Origin: Paratinospora sagittata
Taxonomy: Eukaryota > Streptophyta > Magnoliopsida > Ranunculales > Menispermaceae
Length of the DNA stretch: 64,000 nt
Assembly (NCBI GenBank): GCA_035771175.1
Contig: CM069613.1
Location: 655,501-719,500 of the forward strand
Direction: 5' to 3'
Both the position numbers and the translations under genes were made by a program. Below the pieces are notes generated by a model. The model saw only the letters and a program-made list of their open reading frames with translations, made no database searches and was not told the origin of the DNA. Shown piece by piece: positions 24,701-37,955 of this stretch (within the stretch, counting starts at the first letter, position 1; every line of letters starts with the position of its first letter).

Positions 24701-27700
24701 TCCCATGAGTGTTGAAAAAATTACAAGGAAAACCCATCTGGACCTGGCACTTTCGACCCGTCACAGCTAAAGACCACCGCCCTCACCTCTTCTTCCTCAA
24801 ATGGCCTTTCAATGAATGCTCGATCTTCTGAAGAAATAGCCCCCCAATCGAGACCCTCTATCTCCCAATTGAAGGTCCTTTCAGAAGAGAATACCGCTGT
24901 AAAATAATCGACAATCTCATTCACCACTTCCTCCTCTGACTCAACCAAGCAACCATCCACCTTCTCAATTCCTGAGATAATACTTTTATTACGCCTACTA
25001 TTCAACATGTTATGGAAGAATCTGGAATTGGCGTCCCCCCCCCCCTCAACCATTTGATTTTGGCTTTTTGTAGCGCCATCCTATCTTCTTTCATACACAC
25101 CTCTTCTAATTTTGCCTTGTAAATGCTTCTAAATGTGGCCATCTCCTCAGATCACTCACTCCTCTCCTCTATTTCGTCCATCGAACCAATGATTTCTTCA
25201 ATCTCCTTCTTTTTCCTTTCGACTGACCCGAATACCTCCTTGTCCCAGAGTTTTAAGGAATCTTTGACTTTTCTCAATTTTGCCATAAATCTGTGACCCT
25301 CCCAACCGTAGGCATGGGAAGATTGCCACCATGACTGAACCTTATTCCTGAAACCCTGATGTGAAATCCACTCATTCTCGAACCTGAACGGTGACGGGGC
25401 CCCCACTTAACTTCAGTGGTGTCAAGTATGGCGGGCCTGTGATCTGAGGTAGTTCTGATCAACGCCTCCTGTTTTTGAAATGGAAACAACTCCTCCCATC
25501 CCACTGTAAAAAGGAATCTGTCTAACCTGCAACATATAGGAGGATTTCTAAAGTTTGACCATGTGTATTTTGCATTGCATGACGGTGGGTCCTTCAACTT
25601 CAACTAGTTTATCAACATGTTAAATTCGTGCATACTTCTCGTGATCCTTAAGCTGTTCAGCTTTTCTCCCACAAATCTCGTGGTATTAAAATCCCTTGCC
25701 ACGCACCATCTACTATCACATACCACAGACAAGCTTGCTAACTCATCCCAAAATGCTTGACGCTCCAAAGGAGAAGATGGGCCGTACGCACCTGTTAGCC
25801 ACCATAATCCCTCTGACTTGTCCTTAAACTGAATAGACACTATATAAGACCCCACCAAGCTGGATGAGACGTCTATAACTCTTGCATCCCAAGCTATTAG
25901 TATACCTCCAGACGCCCCTAACTACGGAAGGAAGGACCATCCTTTGAATTTGGATCCCCATATCTGCCCTATAATGTTTCTGCCAATTACTTCTTTCTTT
26001 GTTTCCTGTAACACAACGATATCTGGATTGGAGTTTCTGATTAAACATCTTATAAGCGCCCTCTTTCTTACTAGAATCGCAGCCCCTGATATTCCATGTT
26101 AGTATCTTCATTTTGAAACTCGCTTCTCCCTCCTTATTTTCCATACCTTTACTTAGAAAACCACGTTTAACCGGGCCCTTGAAGTTACGAATGCCCTCCA
26201 GAATCTGATTGCGCTGCACCATACTTTCATGACTTTCAAGATATATATATATATATTCACCCATGTAAATATATTAAAAAAAGAAATTAGAAGCAAACCT
26301 TCAAAAATGCAAAGCAATTCTGACTCTCTGGTAAAGAACCAAGATAATGGGAGTGAGGGCGTCGCCATCCACCACATGAAATTTGTAAAACCTGCTCCAA
26401 CATGGAATCTCTAATGTTAGGGCATTAAATTAATAGTCAATGCAGCATATATTAACATGTAATGGAGATATAAATTACAGATTACCTTCATTTCACTATG
26501 TAAGTTCCATATTATAAAATCAGTTGAAGCAAAGCCTATTGCATATTTTCTGCATGCCAGGTCATTACCAGAGTTGGCATCACCGGAGAAAGACTGAATC
26601 AAGCTCAATTCTTTAACTTGCTTCATCCCCGTGAATTCTAAACTTCTCCAATCTCCATTATATTTAAAATAACATATGCAACCATCTCCTCCAGTCTAGT
26701 CAAGTGAAACAATATTAAAATTAATGCATAAAATTTGCTATGATGTTTCTTTAAAGAAAATGTCAAACAAATTCAGAAATTATATTTCTGTGATCTTAAA
26801 AGATATTTCTGTTATTGTAGTTTAATCAAGAAAATATATTGAAGCCACCAGCCTATGCTGGAATTTCCTTCAAAAATATTCTGAGGAATATCATTTTGAC
26901 CACATTTAAAGAGTTGGAGTGAGGACCTACTGAGCATATATCAACTTCATTGGAACTTGATCTGCAAATTGAAATGCTGGTCACACCTGATATCCCGTGG
27001 GCTCCTTTAAAATAATTTAGTGGACAGATTTTCACTTCTGAATCAATGGAACTAAACTGTAGATTCTTTGACAATGTGAACATGATAAGATTTCCACGTT
27101 GATCTCCACATACCAGCACCTACAAGGAGATAATAAATTCGTCATGGAGCTTAAAGATGGTGAATATAATAATTGCTGGAATTAAAATGAAGTATCTTAA
27201 TTCAACACATGCAACTCAACATCTCTATACTATTCTTTATTCCTTAACATTCTATTTTATGAAGCATGGCTGGCCTAAACCTTCTTTCCCTTATAAAACA
27301 TAAAGTTAGCAGAATAAGCCAAAATTAAAAACCAGATACCTCATCATCGAATGACGCATCTAAACACAATATTCGTGTTCCAAAACATGAGGAGAACTGA
27401 GCAATCAGAGAAGCCTCATGATTATTGCATGCTTGGTCTGATCCAGATTGTGCACGATAATTTATCTTCCATAGCTTCAATATTCCTCTAGGATCAGCAG
27501 TAAATACATAGCTGTGTCCCAGAGATTTGCACCAGTAAGTTCCCAATAGTTGCCTCTCTTTTCCGGCTGACCATGTAAAGGTGATATCAATTTTAGGAGT
27601 AGAAACAGCATCGACAACTCTAACAACTGTTACATTTCCTTTGCCATCTCCAAGCACAATCCAGTCCTCCACATTGGAGGGGAGGTTGGCACCACCTATG

Positions 27701-30700
27701 GAAAGTAAATCCATACAAACAATTGGTACTTCTATACTGGTCTGGAAAATTTTAGTCCATTTGATATCCTCAGCATCAGAAAGTTTAACATGGTGCAGAT
27801 ACCCGTGGTTAGTAGAGACATATAGACTATATTCCCGAGCAAAGTGCAAGCAACGTACATATTCACTTTTGCTGTAACATGTCCAACCACAAAAAAAAAG
27901 ACTTAGGTTGTGTTCGTTAACTCTACTTGCAGCCTCTTAAAAAAAGTAGAGGGTACACCAAAAAAAAAAAAAAAATGTTAGAAATATTTTAAATTTTTTC
28001 TACCTGTCCATGAGTCCAAGTTGATCTGACAAATTTGGAGCGGTAATAGTAAAGGTCTCTTTCTTCTCCTTAATTTCTTTTACCACTGTATTTTGTTCAT
28101 TGGAGATCCTGGAGAAAGAAGCATCCAGCAAATGCACCTTGATAGCAGAGTCAAACCCGGCAGTGATAAGGAGCGAAGAACTTGGGTCATATGCACACCG
28201 CCATATTCCTCTACCTCTGCAAAAATTAAAAATGTTAAAAAAAGACAAAATATTATCACTACTATTTTCTATACAACATAAGAAGCGCCACCTGCCATAT
28301 GGGCCTCCCAGGTTTTTCTTCCCCACCCGAATTTAGTACTTGTGACCTTCTCTCTCCATAAAGTTTGTGTCACTTTCTCTTGAGTCCTAACCACACACAC
28401 ATATATGTATAATTCTTATCTGTTTCTCAATGAATTTAGTTTAAGAAAGTATGCATAACCGTCGTCTCCATCCATGATTCTATTTTAATTATGATTTTAA
28501 TCTACTCTTGCATTTTAAAAGAACAAATGTGAGATTCACAAATATGTATCATCTATCACTGATTCAGGCAAATGTATTTGGTAACTCAAATAGAACCATA
28601 ACATGCACATAATTCTTAAAGACAGACAAAGACGGAATTAAACAGTTAAATAGGATACTTATAGCCAGACCAATACTTGGGTTAAAGCGCAGTTAGTGAT
28701 GATAAATTGAATGAAAGGCAATAATAGATATCGAAAATATACTCATATTACATGCCCATATCACAGTGGCTGCCACTAAGCCAGTTATAAAGTAATTAAG
28801 TAGGTGAAAGACAGATCAATAAATATCAACCATGACAACAGGCCAACTCTAGAGTAGATAATCCACAGAAAAATATCAGGGACGGCTCTGCTGTGATTGG
28901 ATTAAAATCGGATTTCATTATTTGTTCTTTTACAGAGAACATTAAGTTTGTGGAAAATTTAAAAGAAGATACAAGCATCACAAGCTCAAGGAGCACTCTA
29001 AAGGAAAAGATGTGGATATGCAATAAAAGAAGGCATGTCACCCTATCCTCAACCCCCCACCGTAATCAATTCATTTAACTAAAAATTGTTTAAAGGGCAG
29101 CCACAAAAATCACACACGAGCCATACCCAATGCCATGCTTGGGCCAAACATGCCACAAATAATCAATTATCTTTAAATTACAATTCATCTTTGCAACTTA
29201 CATGTGCTCCTTGATCATCATAAGGTGATTTCCCTCCATTCCCCATACACGGCATGTACAGTCCTCTCCTGCAGTGATTATAAACTAATATGTACACATT
29301 AAAGAGAGAGAGTTAGTAGTTGAAAAATGTGAACCAGCTTTGACAGAATCATGGTATACTTTTTAAAGTATGAAGAAATGGTAAACTGTTCTACAGGAAG
29401 GTATAATAAACTCAAATCTATAGCCATCCCCAGCAAGAATAATCAATGGAATAGAACCAAACTCACTTATCACCTCAATTCCAAAGAGCAACTAAGCATA
29501 AATCAATATTTTTGTATTTACATCCTCACCCAACATAGGAGACAAGGCCAAAGGAAAGGGTAAGAGTACTTGGTCATCTCAATTACAGCAAAAGTAATAA
29601 AGCCAAGCATCACCTGATTATGTTTTCCCAAAAAGTGGAAGAAGTTCCAGTGCTCAAGGACAACTTGCAAGGATATTGAAAACAAATCTATCTATGATCT
29701 TGCGTGCCCATGAAAGAAAAAACTACTAATGCAAGTTTTCCAACAAATAGATGTAAGCATACCGACATCTCCTAAGTAAATTTGAATGCCAGCAGTGATA
29801 TGGCAACCTCTTTAAATATCTTAGGAGGTTAGGCATTGGCATAATATAACGAAATACTAAACCAACAAATGCACATTGAGACCAAAAAACTTACAGAATC
29901 AGAGATATAACAGTCCCAAACTCTAGCATTGTGGCCAAACAAGATGAGGCAAGGTGAACTGGAGCTAGCATTTGGATCAGCAGAATTGTTCTTTTCAGCA
30001 CAGATTGTCCAGATACGAGCACTGTAACATTGATGAAGTTAAAATACAGTTATGTTGGATAATCCCGCTAATTTACGCTTACTAGTCTATAAAACAATGG
30101 CGTGGGGAAAAGGTATTAAAGCAACTTATGCACCTACGATCATCAGATACAGATATCAACTTGGATCCATCAGAAGACCATGCTATGCGGAAGATTGAAC
30201 CTTCATGGCCAACAAGACGACTTAAATAGACAACTTCGTAAGTTTGATCCTGGCTCTCACAACCAGTGACGCTTTTAAAATCTTTCACTGCACTTATAGA
30301 TGATGGAACGTGCCTTTTAGGAGCCAACTTCCAAACAATGACCTGCCAAAATGTAATATATATTTGAGAAAATCATGATCTCAATGTGTAAGTCTGCAAG
30401 CCAGCTTTTCTAACTTTTACAAAGAGGAAATAAATGACAAATGACCTAACTGGAAAATAAACAATAATTTGTACAATAATAGGGATAATAATGATGAAAA
30501 GGAAATGTCAAGGCGTTGTAAATGATGAAGGAATAACTTCCAGTAGACCATAAGGATCATTGCCCACATGCATCTGGTACAAAGGGAAATAAGAGCCATC
30601 ATTCAATATATCAAACCTTCATTTCCAAGATAAGTAACAGCATTTTGATTATTCTGACAGTTGAATCAATTGCACTATTATACTAAATGGGAACTTTGCA

Positions 30701-32600
30701 TGTAAAAATTCAACTAATTAGATGCTTAGGATCATCCAACCTAAAAGAGCTACTGTTAACAGATTCCACTTTGGTTCATCAGCTGATTAAAAAATAAATA
30801 AAGAGATAAATCCGCTTGACAGCACTCATGCCTCGCATGAATCATTATGCTGCTGGTGAAACATCAATTATCTAGCATATCTACTGGTCGTCTTCATCAT
30901 AAAAAAAATATACAATCCCAAGCAATTAAAAATACACATTTTCATGATGAAACCAAAAGTTTATACAGGATGGCAACATAAACTAAACAAGACAAAAACA
31001 GAAGACACTAATAACTTAGGAAATAAGTGCCATAGATAAAGATATGCAACCTCATTATAGATAGTGCCGGATGCTATACGAAGAGTGTCTATGTCGTCAC
31101 CCCATAACCGCATTGAGTAGAGAAGGGTCCTCTCTGAAATTGAAAAGTATATTGTGAAAAAGTGCAGGAGTAGAAAAGGTTAACATAGGCAAGCATATGC
31201 TCTGTTCAATACAGATAAGATTGGACAATACCAATTTTTAATGTAAAACAGATAGCTTGAAGTTGAACCTATCATCAACTAAAATGATAAAATATAGAAA
31301 AATCTCTCTAGTACTATGAAGGGTAGGATTTGACTAATGATAAAGTTTGCTCTATCATGACCAGGAGGTTATAAGTTTGAATCTAGAAGCAGCCTCTCCG
31401 TGTTGCAGTGCTACACCCTTATATCCATTATGATACTATGCACAAAAGTATTTGTATCTGGGATTCCAATGGCAAGTAAGCTGGCCCTGTTTGAAGTTGA
31501 AATTAAAGAACTGGTCTTGAAAAGGAATGATAGGAATATAATAGCACCATAGCTGCTTGCAATCATATTTTTTGAAGTTTAAAATTAAATTGCAAACCAT
31601 AAAATATAGTAGTTAACAGAAGGAACCCTTGTTTCAGAACTCTCAAATTCAGCAAAACTAACCTGGACATCTTACTTCAACAGCTGTACTGGATCTTGAA
31701 ATATCCCAAACACATACTGAATTGTCACTAAGTCCTATACCAATGTGACTTATGCCTTCATGCTCAGAAGATACATTGGCCCCCTACTGACAAACAACCG
31801 CAAGATGAGATAATCACAATAATTATAGAATTTATTTGAGTGTTCCATAGAAAAAAATAATAATAATAAAAGGCAGAAAAAACCAATTGACAAATTAGAG
31901 GGGCAGAAGAAAGGCATTAGTAGTACCTTCAAGAAACAAACATCAAGAACCCAGTGATTAAACTTGGGCAATGAATGGATTAACACCAACTCTGCACACA
32001 CTTTCAACTGATCTTGACACTTCAATGCCACTTGTAGATTTAAGCTGAATAGCTTAACTCTCTTCTCTCCAAACACAGCAACCTTGAAGGTGAGCACTGA
32101 AGAATCACAGACAGGAGTATAATCAACAATGCTACAGCAGATTCCATGCACACGAATTCCTTCAAACACAAGAAAGGAACTCAAAATCTTCCCTGCTTCC
32201 ACATCATACAGAAGTGCTTGTGACCCAGTTCCTGTTAGCAAGAAATCAATTCAAAAAAGTATAAAAGGTTTGAAATTTTTAAACTTTTTGGCACTCTTAT
32301 CAGAGACCCAGATACCAATAATCCAAAAAACAAAAAAAAAATTGGAACTTTTTGTTTGAAACTTAGAAATCTTCAAGTGGGTACATTGGATTTGCAATCA
32401 AAGTTATTTTAGTGATGATTTGAGTTAGAAAGAAGTAGAGAAAGATTGTGATTAGAAGTAGTGGAATTAAACTAACCCGCGAGAAGAAGAGGGAAGGAAG
32501 AAAGATGTGGAGGAAGATGAAGGAAACACAGAGCTGATATCTCTCCCAGATAGTCACCGCTCTGGAGTTGCCATGAATAGCTCTTCTGCTCTTCCGCCAT
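18714..32600 (-). CDS. WDR6: WDR6-type WD40 protein (tRNA wobble 2'-O-methylation cofactor homologue)
   Basis: Nineteen exons: 32477-32600, 31927-32231, 31663-31783, 31051-31133, 30134-30342, 29895-30021, 29202-29284, 28004-28216, 27340-27871, 26931-27119, 26486-26695, 26299-26391, 21740-21957, 21015-21566, 20834-20914, 20635-20720, 19312-20007, 18901-19054, 18714-18786. All junctions are GT..AG and the sum is 1383 codons including stop, i.e. 1382 aa. The start MAEEQKSYSWQLQSGDYLGE and many WD40 blades (for example LVGHEGSIFRIAWSSDGSKL, LIITAGEDCTCRVWG, LGTYWCKSLGHSYVF, AHQSGVNCLHV) match plant and animal WDR6. Family knowledge: WDR6 (yeast Trm734) partners the Trm7/FTSJ1 methyltransferase acting at tRNA position 34. 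The last exon (NEYQIAVAGRGMQM) is used by a donor just before an intronic stop at 18897. Intron 12 (4.3 kb) is swollen by a LINE. Confidence 0.9.
22072..26240 (-). mobile_element. L1-type LINE relic in WDR6 intron 12, premature poly(A) end
   Basis: Read on the minus strand, same direction as WDR6. From about 26120 an APE-type endonuclease is recognisable (ILTWNIRGC, a degenerate G/ARDFN, SDHRPA). Around 24700-23900 a reverse transcriptase follows (FRPISLV, DFAKAYDSVEW, GLRQGDPLSP, the catalytic YADDT). A thumb/C-terminal part continues to WEDTWRGD near 23270. Stops and frame changes break it (for example at a C-run near 25036), so it is inactive. After the foldback insertion the frame resumes for a few codons, then ends in A11-12 (plus-strand T-run 22078-22090). 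It lacks the usual C-terminal end and 3'UTR. The 5' boundary, near an (AT)n run at 26240, is approximate. Confidence 0.85.
22112..23262. mobile_element. Foldback-type composite element with nested palindromes and tRNA-like modules
   Basis: The element starts TGTCACACCC and ends GGGTGTGACA. Its terminal inverted repeats extend at least 80 bp. It is flanked by a perfect 5 bp duplication TATCC (22107-22111 and 23263-23267; GGATA on the LINE strand). Inside are two large hairpins: arms 22153-22297/22325-22469 (145 bp, 27 bp loop) and arms 22486-22738/23010-23262 (253 bp, 271 bp loop). The loop of the second holds another copy of half of the first. Two kinds of tRNA-promoter-like module occur (about 22681-22740 minus with a plus copy at 23008-23075, and 22298-22340 with a copy at 22752-22795). 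No ORF. I do not recognise the family. Confidence 0.75.
31322..31475 (+). mobile_element. Possible degenerate Au-like SINE in WDR6 intron 3
   Basis: The string CTATCATGACCAGGAGGTTA is followed by AAGTTTGAATC (B-box-like), then GAAGCAGCCTCT. This has the order of the Au SINE head and early body. The 3' half is not recognisable and no target duplication was found. Confidence 0.4.
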
Positions 32601-32603
32601 GCC

Positions 32604-32655
32604 TCTCTTCTTCTTCTTCTTCTTCTTGCCGCTGCTGCTGCTGCTGCTGCTTCTA
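32604..32655 (-). repeat. (CAG)n and (AAG)n repeats in the WDR6 5' leader
   Basis: On the minus strand, immediately upstream of the start codon, lie a (CAG)6-7-like run and then a (AAG)5-like run, ending a few bases before the ATG at 32600. They would lie in the 5'UTR. Confidence 0.8.
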
Positions 32656-34114
32656 CTCTCTGTTGAGGGCGCGTTTGGGTTCTAAGTGGGCTCGACCAAA
32701 ACTACATAAATTATGCGAGCAAGTCCGAGTAGGCTCAGACCAATTTGGTCTATGGAGTTGAAGTTGGGCCGGGTGAGATAATATGGTGTAAATAATATTT
32801 CCTTTCTGGGTCCAATTGGTCATGGGTGGTAGAACTGTCGTTTAAATTATTATTATTATTATTTAAAAAATACATTAAAAATTGAAGAAAAATAAGAAAA
32901 TTTGTATAAAAATAATTTTAACACAAAGCAATGAACTGATAGCTCGAACGGTTAAAAGCACCCCATGAATCATGTGTGTGTTTTTATGATTTTTCAGGCT
33001 TTTGTTCCGTACATTTTCAGTAGGGCTGTCAATAGTTTGACTAAAACTATAAAATTGAACAGATGTACTAAGTTCGGTTTAGTTCAGTTTTTAACATATT
33101 TGATTTGAGTTACGGGTTGAGAATTTAAAAATCGTACTAACTCGAACAGAACCGATTAAGGTTAAAATCATATAATATGTTAAATATATTGTGATGTGTA
33201 TTTGTTACATAATTACAAATATAATTCTTTATGATAAAATTATATATTTTTATTGTTTTATATTTAAAATAAATATTATTATAAGCTAAATGTCTAAATT
33301 AATTGACCCAAATTGACTTTATTTGGTTTGGTTTGATCATGTGATTGGTTCGGTTTCAATTTCGATTTGAGCACTAAATCAATACAAACTAATGACTCTC
33401 CAACTCTTTAGACTCTTTGAATCTTGTATCTCTCTCGTTGTAGAGCTCTTCTACTAAGGTTTCAAATCTAACCGGCCAACGTATTAGAAGAACCAAAAAA
33501 TAATAAAATCTAAAACAAATAAATTCTTGTGGTTGAATTGTACATGAGAAATCATTTTTGTTCACCGTTATAAAAACAAATAAATTCTTGCAATACTTAC
33601 GATGATTTTGTTAGAACGCAATCAATGTGTCTTCGAGGATCAAGCTAGACTCGTTAATACTCTATGGGATGATATTTAAAATGCGCATGCTTGTGGATTG
33701 TTGCATTTGAAATAAATGGAGATTATTCCATTAATGACTGGGCTATGAATTGAGACAGTTGTTTATCTTGAGTAGTTTTGATTTTGTCTTTGTGCTTGTG
33801 TTTCTATTGGGATGTTTTTGTTCTGTTTGTTTCTGTAGCATCTCTCTTGTTCTTTTGTTGTATTCTTTCTCTGTTTTTGTCATATTTATATATGCATTGT
33901 TTACCCTCAAAAAAAAAAAAAAAGGTCAAAAAATATTTATAATATAAGGTTAACAAAAGATTAAAATATAAAATAGTAGTATTGAAAGTTTAAAGAAAAA
34001 GGGATTTGTTGAGTACTCGAAGTAGTTGTAAAATTTTATTACTTTAATATTTGAACACTTCTACCTCAATATACAAATTAAATTCTCCTCATGCATCGGT
34101 ATATATATTTTTTT

Positions 34115-34282
34115 GGTTTTCATAAGGTATCCTCACAACTTTCGTGTACGAGACTAGTCCTTATTTGAGGCGAGAGAAGAATGATAGACCTTCTCCAACG
34201 GGGCGCTTCCAAAAATCGAACCTAAAAACTTTTTCTAGAAGAACGACTTTGAGACTCAACTTGCAGTCAACCACTCGTTAGT
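34115..34282 (-). mobile_element. tRNA-derived SINE, copy 2
   Basis: On the minus strand it begins ACTAACGAGTGGTTGACTGC (the A box is partly deleted compared with copy 3). It has the B box GGTTCGATTTT and shares the blocks GGTCTATCAT and GGACTAGTCTC. It ends GATACCTTATGAAAACC plus an A-rich tail. An imperfect duplication beginning CGGTA and ending in a T-run flanks it (from 34097 and from 34283). Confidence 0.7.
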
Positions 34283-34587
34283 CGGTACACTTTTTTTTTG
34301 CTATTAAACTATTTGTGAAGCTTCATAAAGATTTACCCAAGAGAAACAAGAATATATATAAAAAAAAAAAAACAGGGTATCTTCATTATTATAAGGGGAA
34401 AAAAACTATGAAGATAATTTTTCTAAGCTCTACAATATCCACACTCTCTCATGATTCTTTCGTCCAAAGAAACACCCAATTGTAGTATATATCCTAAAAC
34501 AACTATTCATCCAAGCTGATGATGAATACCTTACGAAAAAAAACAAAAAAAAAACACTAGTAGTTACTTTCTAATCTGTTTCCCTTC

Positions 34588-37550
34588 CTAGTAGTGGAAA
34601 TCAACTTTAATAGGAACTGAAACAGACTCATCTCCAACCATCATCATATGTTCACCTGAAGGCAGAACAATGGAACCCTTTTCATTAACCAAGTTGAAGC
34701 TTTTGCAAGCATTAAACTTGAACACCACCTTCTCCGACTCGCCTGCTCGAACAAACACCCTCTGGAATCCAATCAATTGCTTAATCGGAGCTCCGACAAT
34801 CCCCGCTGGAGTCTTCGAATAAACCAAAACGACGTCGTTCCCATCTTTATTTCCAATATTTTGAACTTCAACCTCAAGTTGGATCTCTTCAGTACAACTT
34901 GTGTCATCAACTAGGACTCCAGGACACGAAGGCATTGTTGCATTGTCCTTATAAGTGACTTCCCGGCAATGTTGGTGTTGGCCCATTTTTACGTTTACAT
35001 TCGAGCTCGACGGCTTTAGCTTGTAGTTAAATTTTGTGTAGCTCATGCCATAGCCAAAAGGGTACACAGTGGATCCATCATAGAACTTGTAAGTTCTTCC
35101 AGGGTACCCCAATTCATCAACTGGCCTTAATGGCATTGATGTCATAGGCAACTTTTCTACATAATCTGTTTTGAACCATGTAAGTGGTAGCCTTCCTCCT
35201 GTTAATTCCAACAAAAAGAAAAACAGATTAAGATTAGAAGCTCTACATCAAAAACAATAATACTATGATAAGATCACATTGTTAGGATTGATTTAAATGC
35301 ACTTACCTGGGTTGTATTTTCCGAAGATAACGTCAGCAATAGCCCTTCCTCCTTCCTGTCCAGGAAATCCAGCCCAAACAATGGCTTTGATCTTGGGATT
35401 ACTTTGAGCAAAAGAAATATCAACACCACCAGCACTGAGGATTACAAGAATTACAGGGCCATTGGAAGCTTCAGTGACCTGGTTGATCAGTTTGGTTTGA
35501 TTCCCAGGAAGAAGAAGATCGACTCGGTCCAAGGATTCTGCCTCAACTGATAAGTCCAAACCAGCAAGAATAATGGTAGCATCTGCATTCTTAGCAGCTT
35601 CCACTGCTTCTGCAATAAAACTATCATTCTTGCACAACACTTCTCCACATCCCCGAGAAAATGATACATTTGCATATGAAGATAACCCGTCTTTTGGAGT
35701 AATAAATCGGCAAGGAACACCTAGAATTTTGCACAAAACAAACAAGAAATTTAAACAATATAATCAGGTTTTCAGATTAGAAGTTGAGCTTAGAAAGATA
35801 ATTTTTATGTGAGAAATCTGTTTGCTATACCAGCATAATTTCCGATCATAGCATCGGTGGCATTGGCATGAGGTCCAACAACGGCGAGATTGTAATCTTT
35901 CACAGAAGCCAAAGGCAAGGTGTTGTCATCATTTTTAAGCAAGACTATTCCTTCTCTAGCAGCTTCTGCTGCCAATTCTATGTGCTTACTGGTGCATATA
36001 TCATCCTTCCCAAGTGAACTAAAATGTGGGCTTCCATCGAAGAATCCAAGCCTCATCAACACGACGTAAAGATACTTCAATGACCTATCTATATCTGCTT
36101 CCCTTACTTTCCCTTGCCTCATTGCAGAGTTCAAGAAATCTGGGTAGTATGTTCCACAATCCAAATCTAGGCCTGAAAAAAATGACGAAGCAGTGAGAAA
36201 AAGTATTTAAATAATGATAAATTTAGAAATATATTTAGGAATTAAATTACCAGCTTTCAGAACTTTTGAAACAGCATCCTCTTTGGAATCACCAAGCCAT
36301 TTGTGTCCATCAACGATGACTTCAATTGAATCACAATCAGAGACAATGTACCTGTTAATGAAAAATCAAATAAAACTTAGTTATGATTTTTATATATAGT
36401 AGGAAAAGAGAAACAGAAGAATGTTATGTTATGTTTTTTACCCATGAAGATTCCATTCCCCTCTTACAGTCTGGTTAAGAAGTCTTGCATCAGAACAAGT
36501 TGGAATGCCATTAACTCTGTTATAAGAGCACATAACACTAGTAACATCGCCTTCCCGAACACACATCTCGAACGGTCTAATAAACGTTTCTGCCATATCT
36601 TGCTCGGTCACCTACCACAATTATACAGATCAATTAGTACTTCAAAAAAATTATAAATCAATAGTTAGATACTCTTTTATTTTAGAGCAATGAGTTTTAT
36701 ACCCTGGAGTCATAGTGATACCGATCAAGGCCAAGCCAATTATCTACGTCATAAGCAGCGTAATGCTTACAGCATGCAGCAATTTTGAGAGGCCTAGAGT
36801 TTAAATCTTCAGGATTTTCTTCTCCTTCTACATCTTGCAATCCTCTAACATAGTTAGCTGCATATTTTCCCACGACAAAAGGGTCTTCTCCTGGTGTCTC
36901 TGTGATTCTTCCCCACCTAGGATCCCTCACTACATTAATGTTAGGACTCCAATATGTCAACCCTGCGTTCCCGAGATTGTGCATCGCTCTAGCCTCCGTT
37001 GAAACCACCTAAAAATTATAAGATCAATACAATTTGAACAAAAAAACAATCATCTTATAATTAATCCATAAAGAGCATAGTTGTAAGATTGATAATCTTA
37101 TTATTCTACCTGGCCAATCGATTTCCATAAAGTCAGATTAAACGAAGCGGCAGTTAGAATGACAGTTGGAAAGCTAGTTGCACCGGGGACTACTTCATCA
37201 AAGTGGGTGGCGTGACCGACGTTGGAGATGCCGTGAAGAGCTTCTGACCACCAGAAATACATGGGAAGCCCAATTCTAGGTACTCCTGGGGCTTGATCAC
37301 CAAGTTGCAAGATTTTCTCTGATAATGTCATGCTATCTACCAAGTCTTTCACTCGGGCATCGTAAGAAAGATTCTTGTTGCAGAATTGGGAGCTTGACAT
37401 ATCCATGCCCAATTCAGCAAATCTTGCAGGATCACAAACATGGCTGTAGTTTTCAAGAGTCATCATTGGTGATCCATGAACTTGTAACACTGTTATTGAA
37501 GCAGTAAGAAAGAGAGAAAGTAAAAGAAGAAAAAAATTGAACTTTGCCAT
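34588..37550 (-). CDS. GH3 beta-D-xylosidase / alpha-L-arabinofuranosidase (paralogue A)
   Basis: Seven exons: 37110-37550, 36703-37008, 36442-36611, 36251-36351, 35831-36172, 35307-35720, 34588-35198, giving 794 aa in a closed frame. Residues 1 to about 26 form a hydrophobic signal peptide, so the enzyme is secreted to the cell wall. There it would release xylose or arabinose from xylan or arabinan side chains (family role). Visible landmarks are the N-terminal block [44 protein letters not shown], the nucleophile block YIVSDCDS (Asp about 311), [12 protein letters not shown] and the fibronectin-III-like C-terminal domain. The start is the only ATG before the signal peptide; a minus-strand TATAAAAG at 37617-37610 lies upstream. 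It is paired head-to-head with paralogue B. It resembles the BXL family; I do not assign a number. Confidence 0.93.
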
Positions 37551-37955
37551 CTCTTCTAGTCTCTAGTCTCTAGCCGATTAACAATTTGTGATTTCCGAGC
37601 TCTCTAATGCTTTTATAAACCAGATTTGACACATCTTTGCAGAGTTTTATTTGATGGGTAACACTGATTTGGTTCGATCATTATCCAAAATATCCCAAAA
37701 TTATCAAAAACTTAGTTCTATCTTGACAAAAACACTACAAATTTGCTCCAATACGCACCTACACGGAGGTACCCATGAGCGATTGAAACGGACAGGATGA
37801 GAAAGAGAAACGTAAATCATCAGATTATCTTAAAAAACTTGTTTCTTAGTTAAAATAAAACATCTTCTTGTCGTGCCCAGTTCTTAATTCTTGCTCTATA
37901 TATACATATAAACATCTCATCTCATCACACCATCACTTTGACAACTGCGACAAAA
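37551..37955. promoter_or_regulatory. Shared intergenic promoter region of the beta-xylosidase pair
   Basis: Only 405 bp separate the two divergent start codons. A TATA box for gene A lies on the minus strand (TATAAAAG, 37617-37610). One for gene B lies on the plus strand (CTATATATA near 37896-37904). The two core promoters are therefore about 280 bp apart, back to back. No coding sequence lies between them. Confidence 0.75.

Larger units (their letters stand above)
32601..34587. other. Intergenic, WDR6 5' side to beta-xylosidase A 3' side
   Basis: This holds the WDR6 promoter and the 3'UTR of the minus-strand beta-xylosidase. A block starting AGGGCTGTCAATAGTTTGAC near 33021, with Gln/Asn-like GGTTCGGTTT motifs to about 33385, resembles a hAT-type MITE lacking a clear right terminus. 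A T-rich stretch at 33745-33923 ending in 14-15 A looks like a short retroposon 3' tail. A SINE sits at 34115-34282. No gene is seen. Confidence 0.5.

Noticed and set aside
32507..32761. Plus-strand ORF rich in Ser and Cys near 32.6 kb
   Set aside because: It is the reverse of WDR6 exon 1 and of the (CAG)n/(AAG)n leader.
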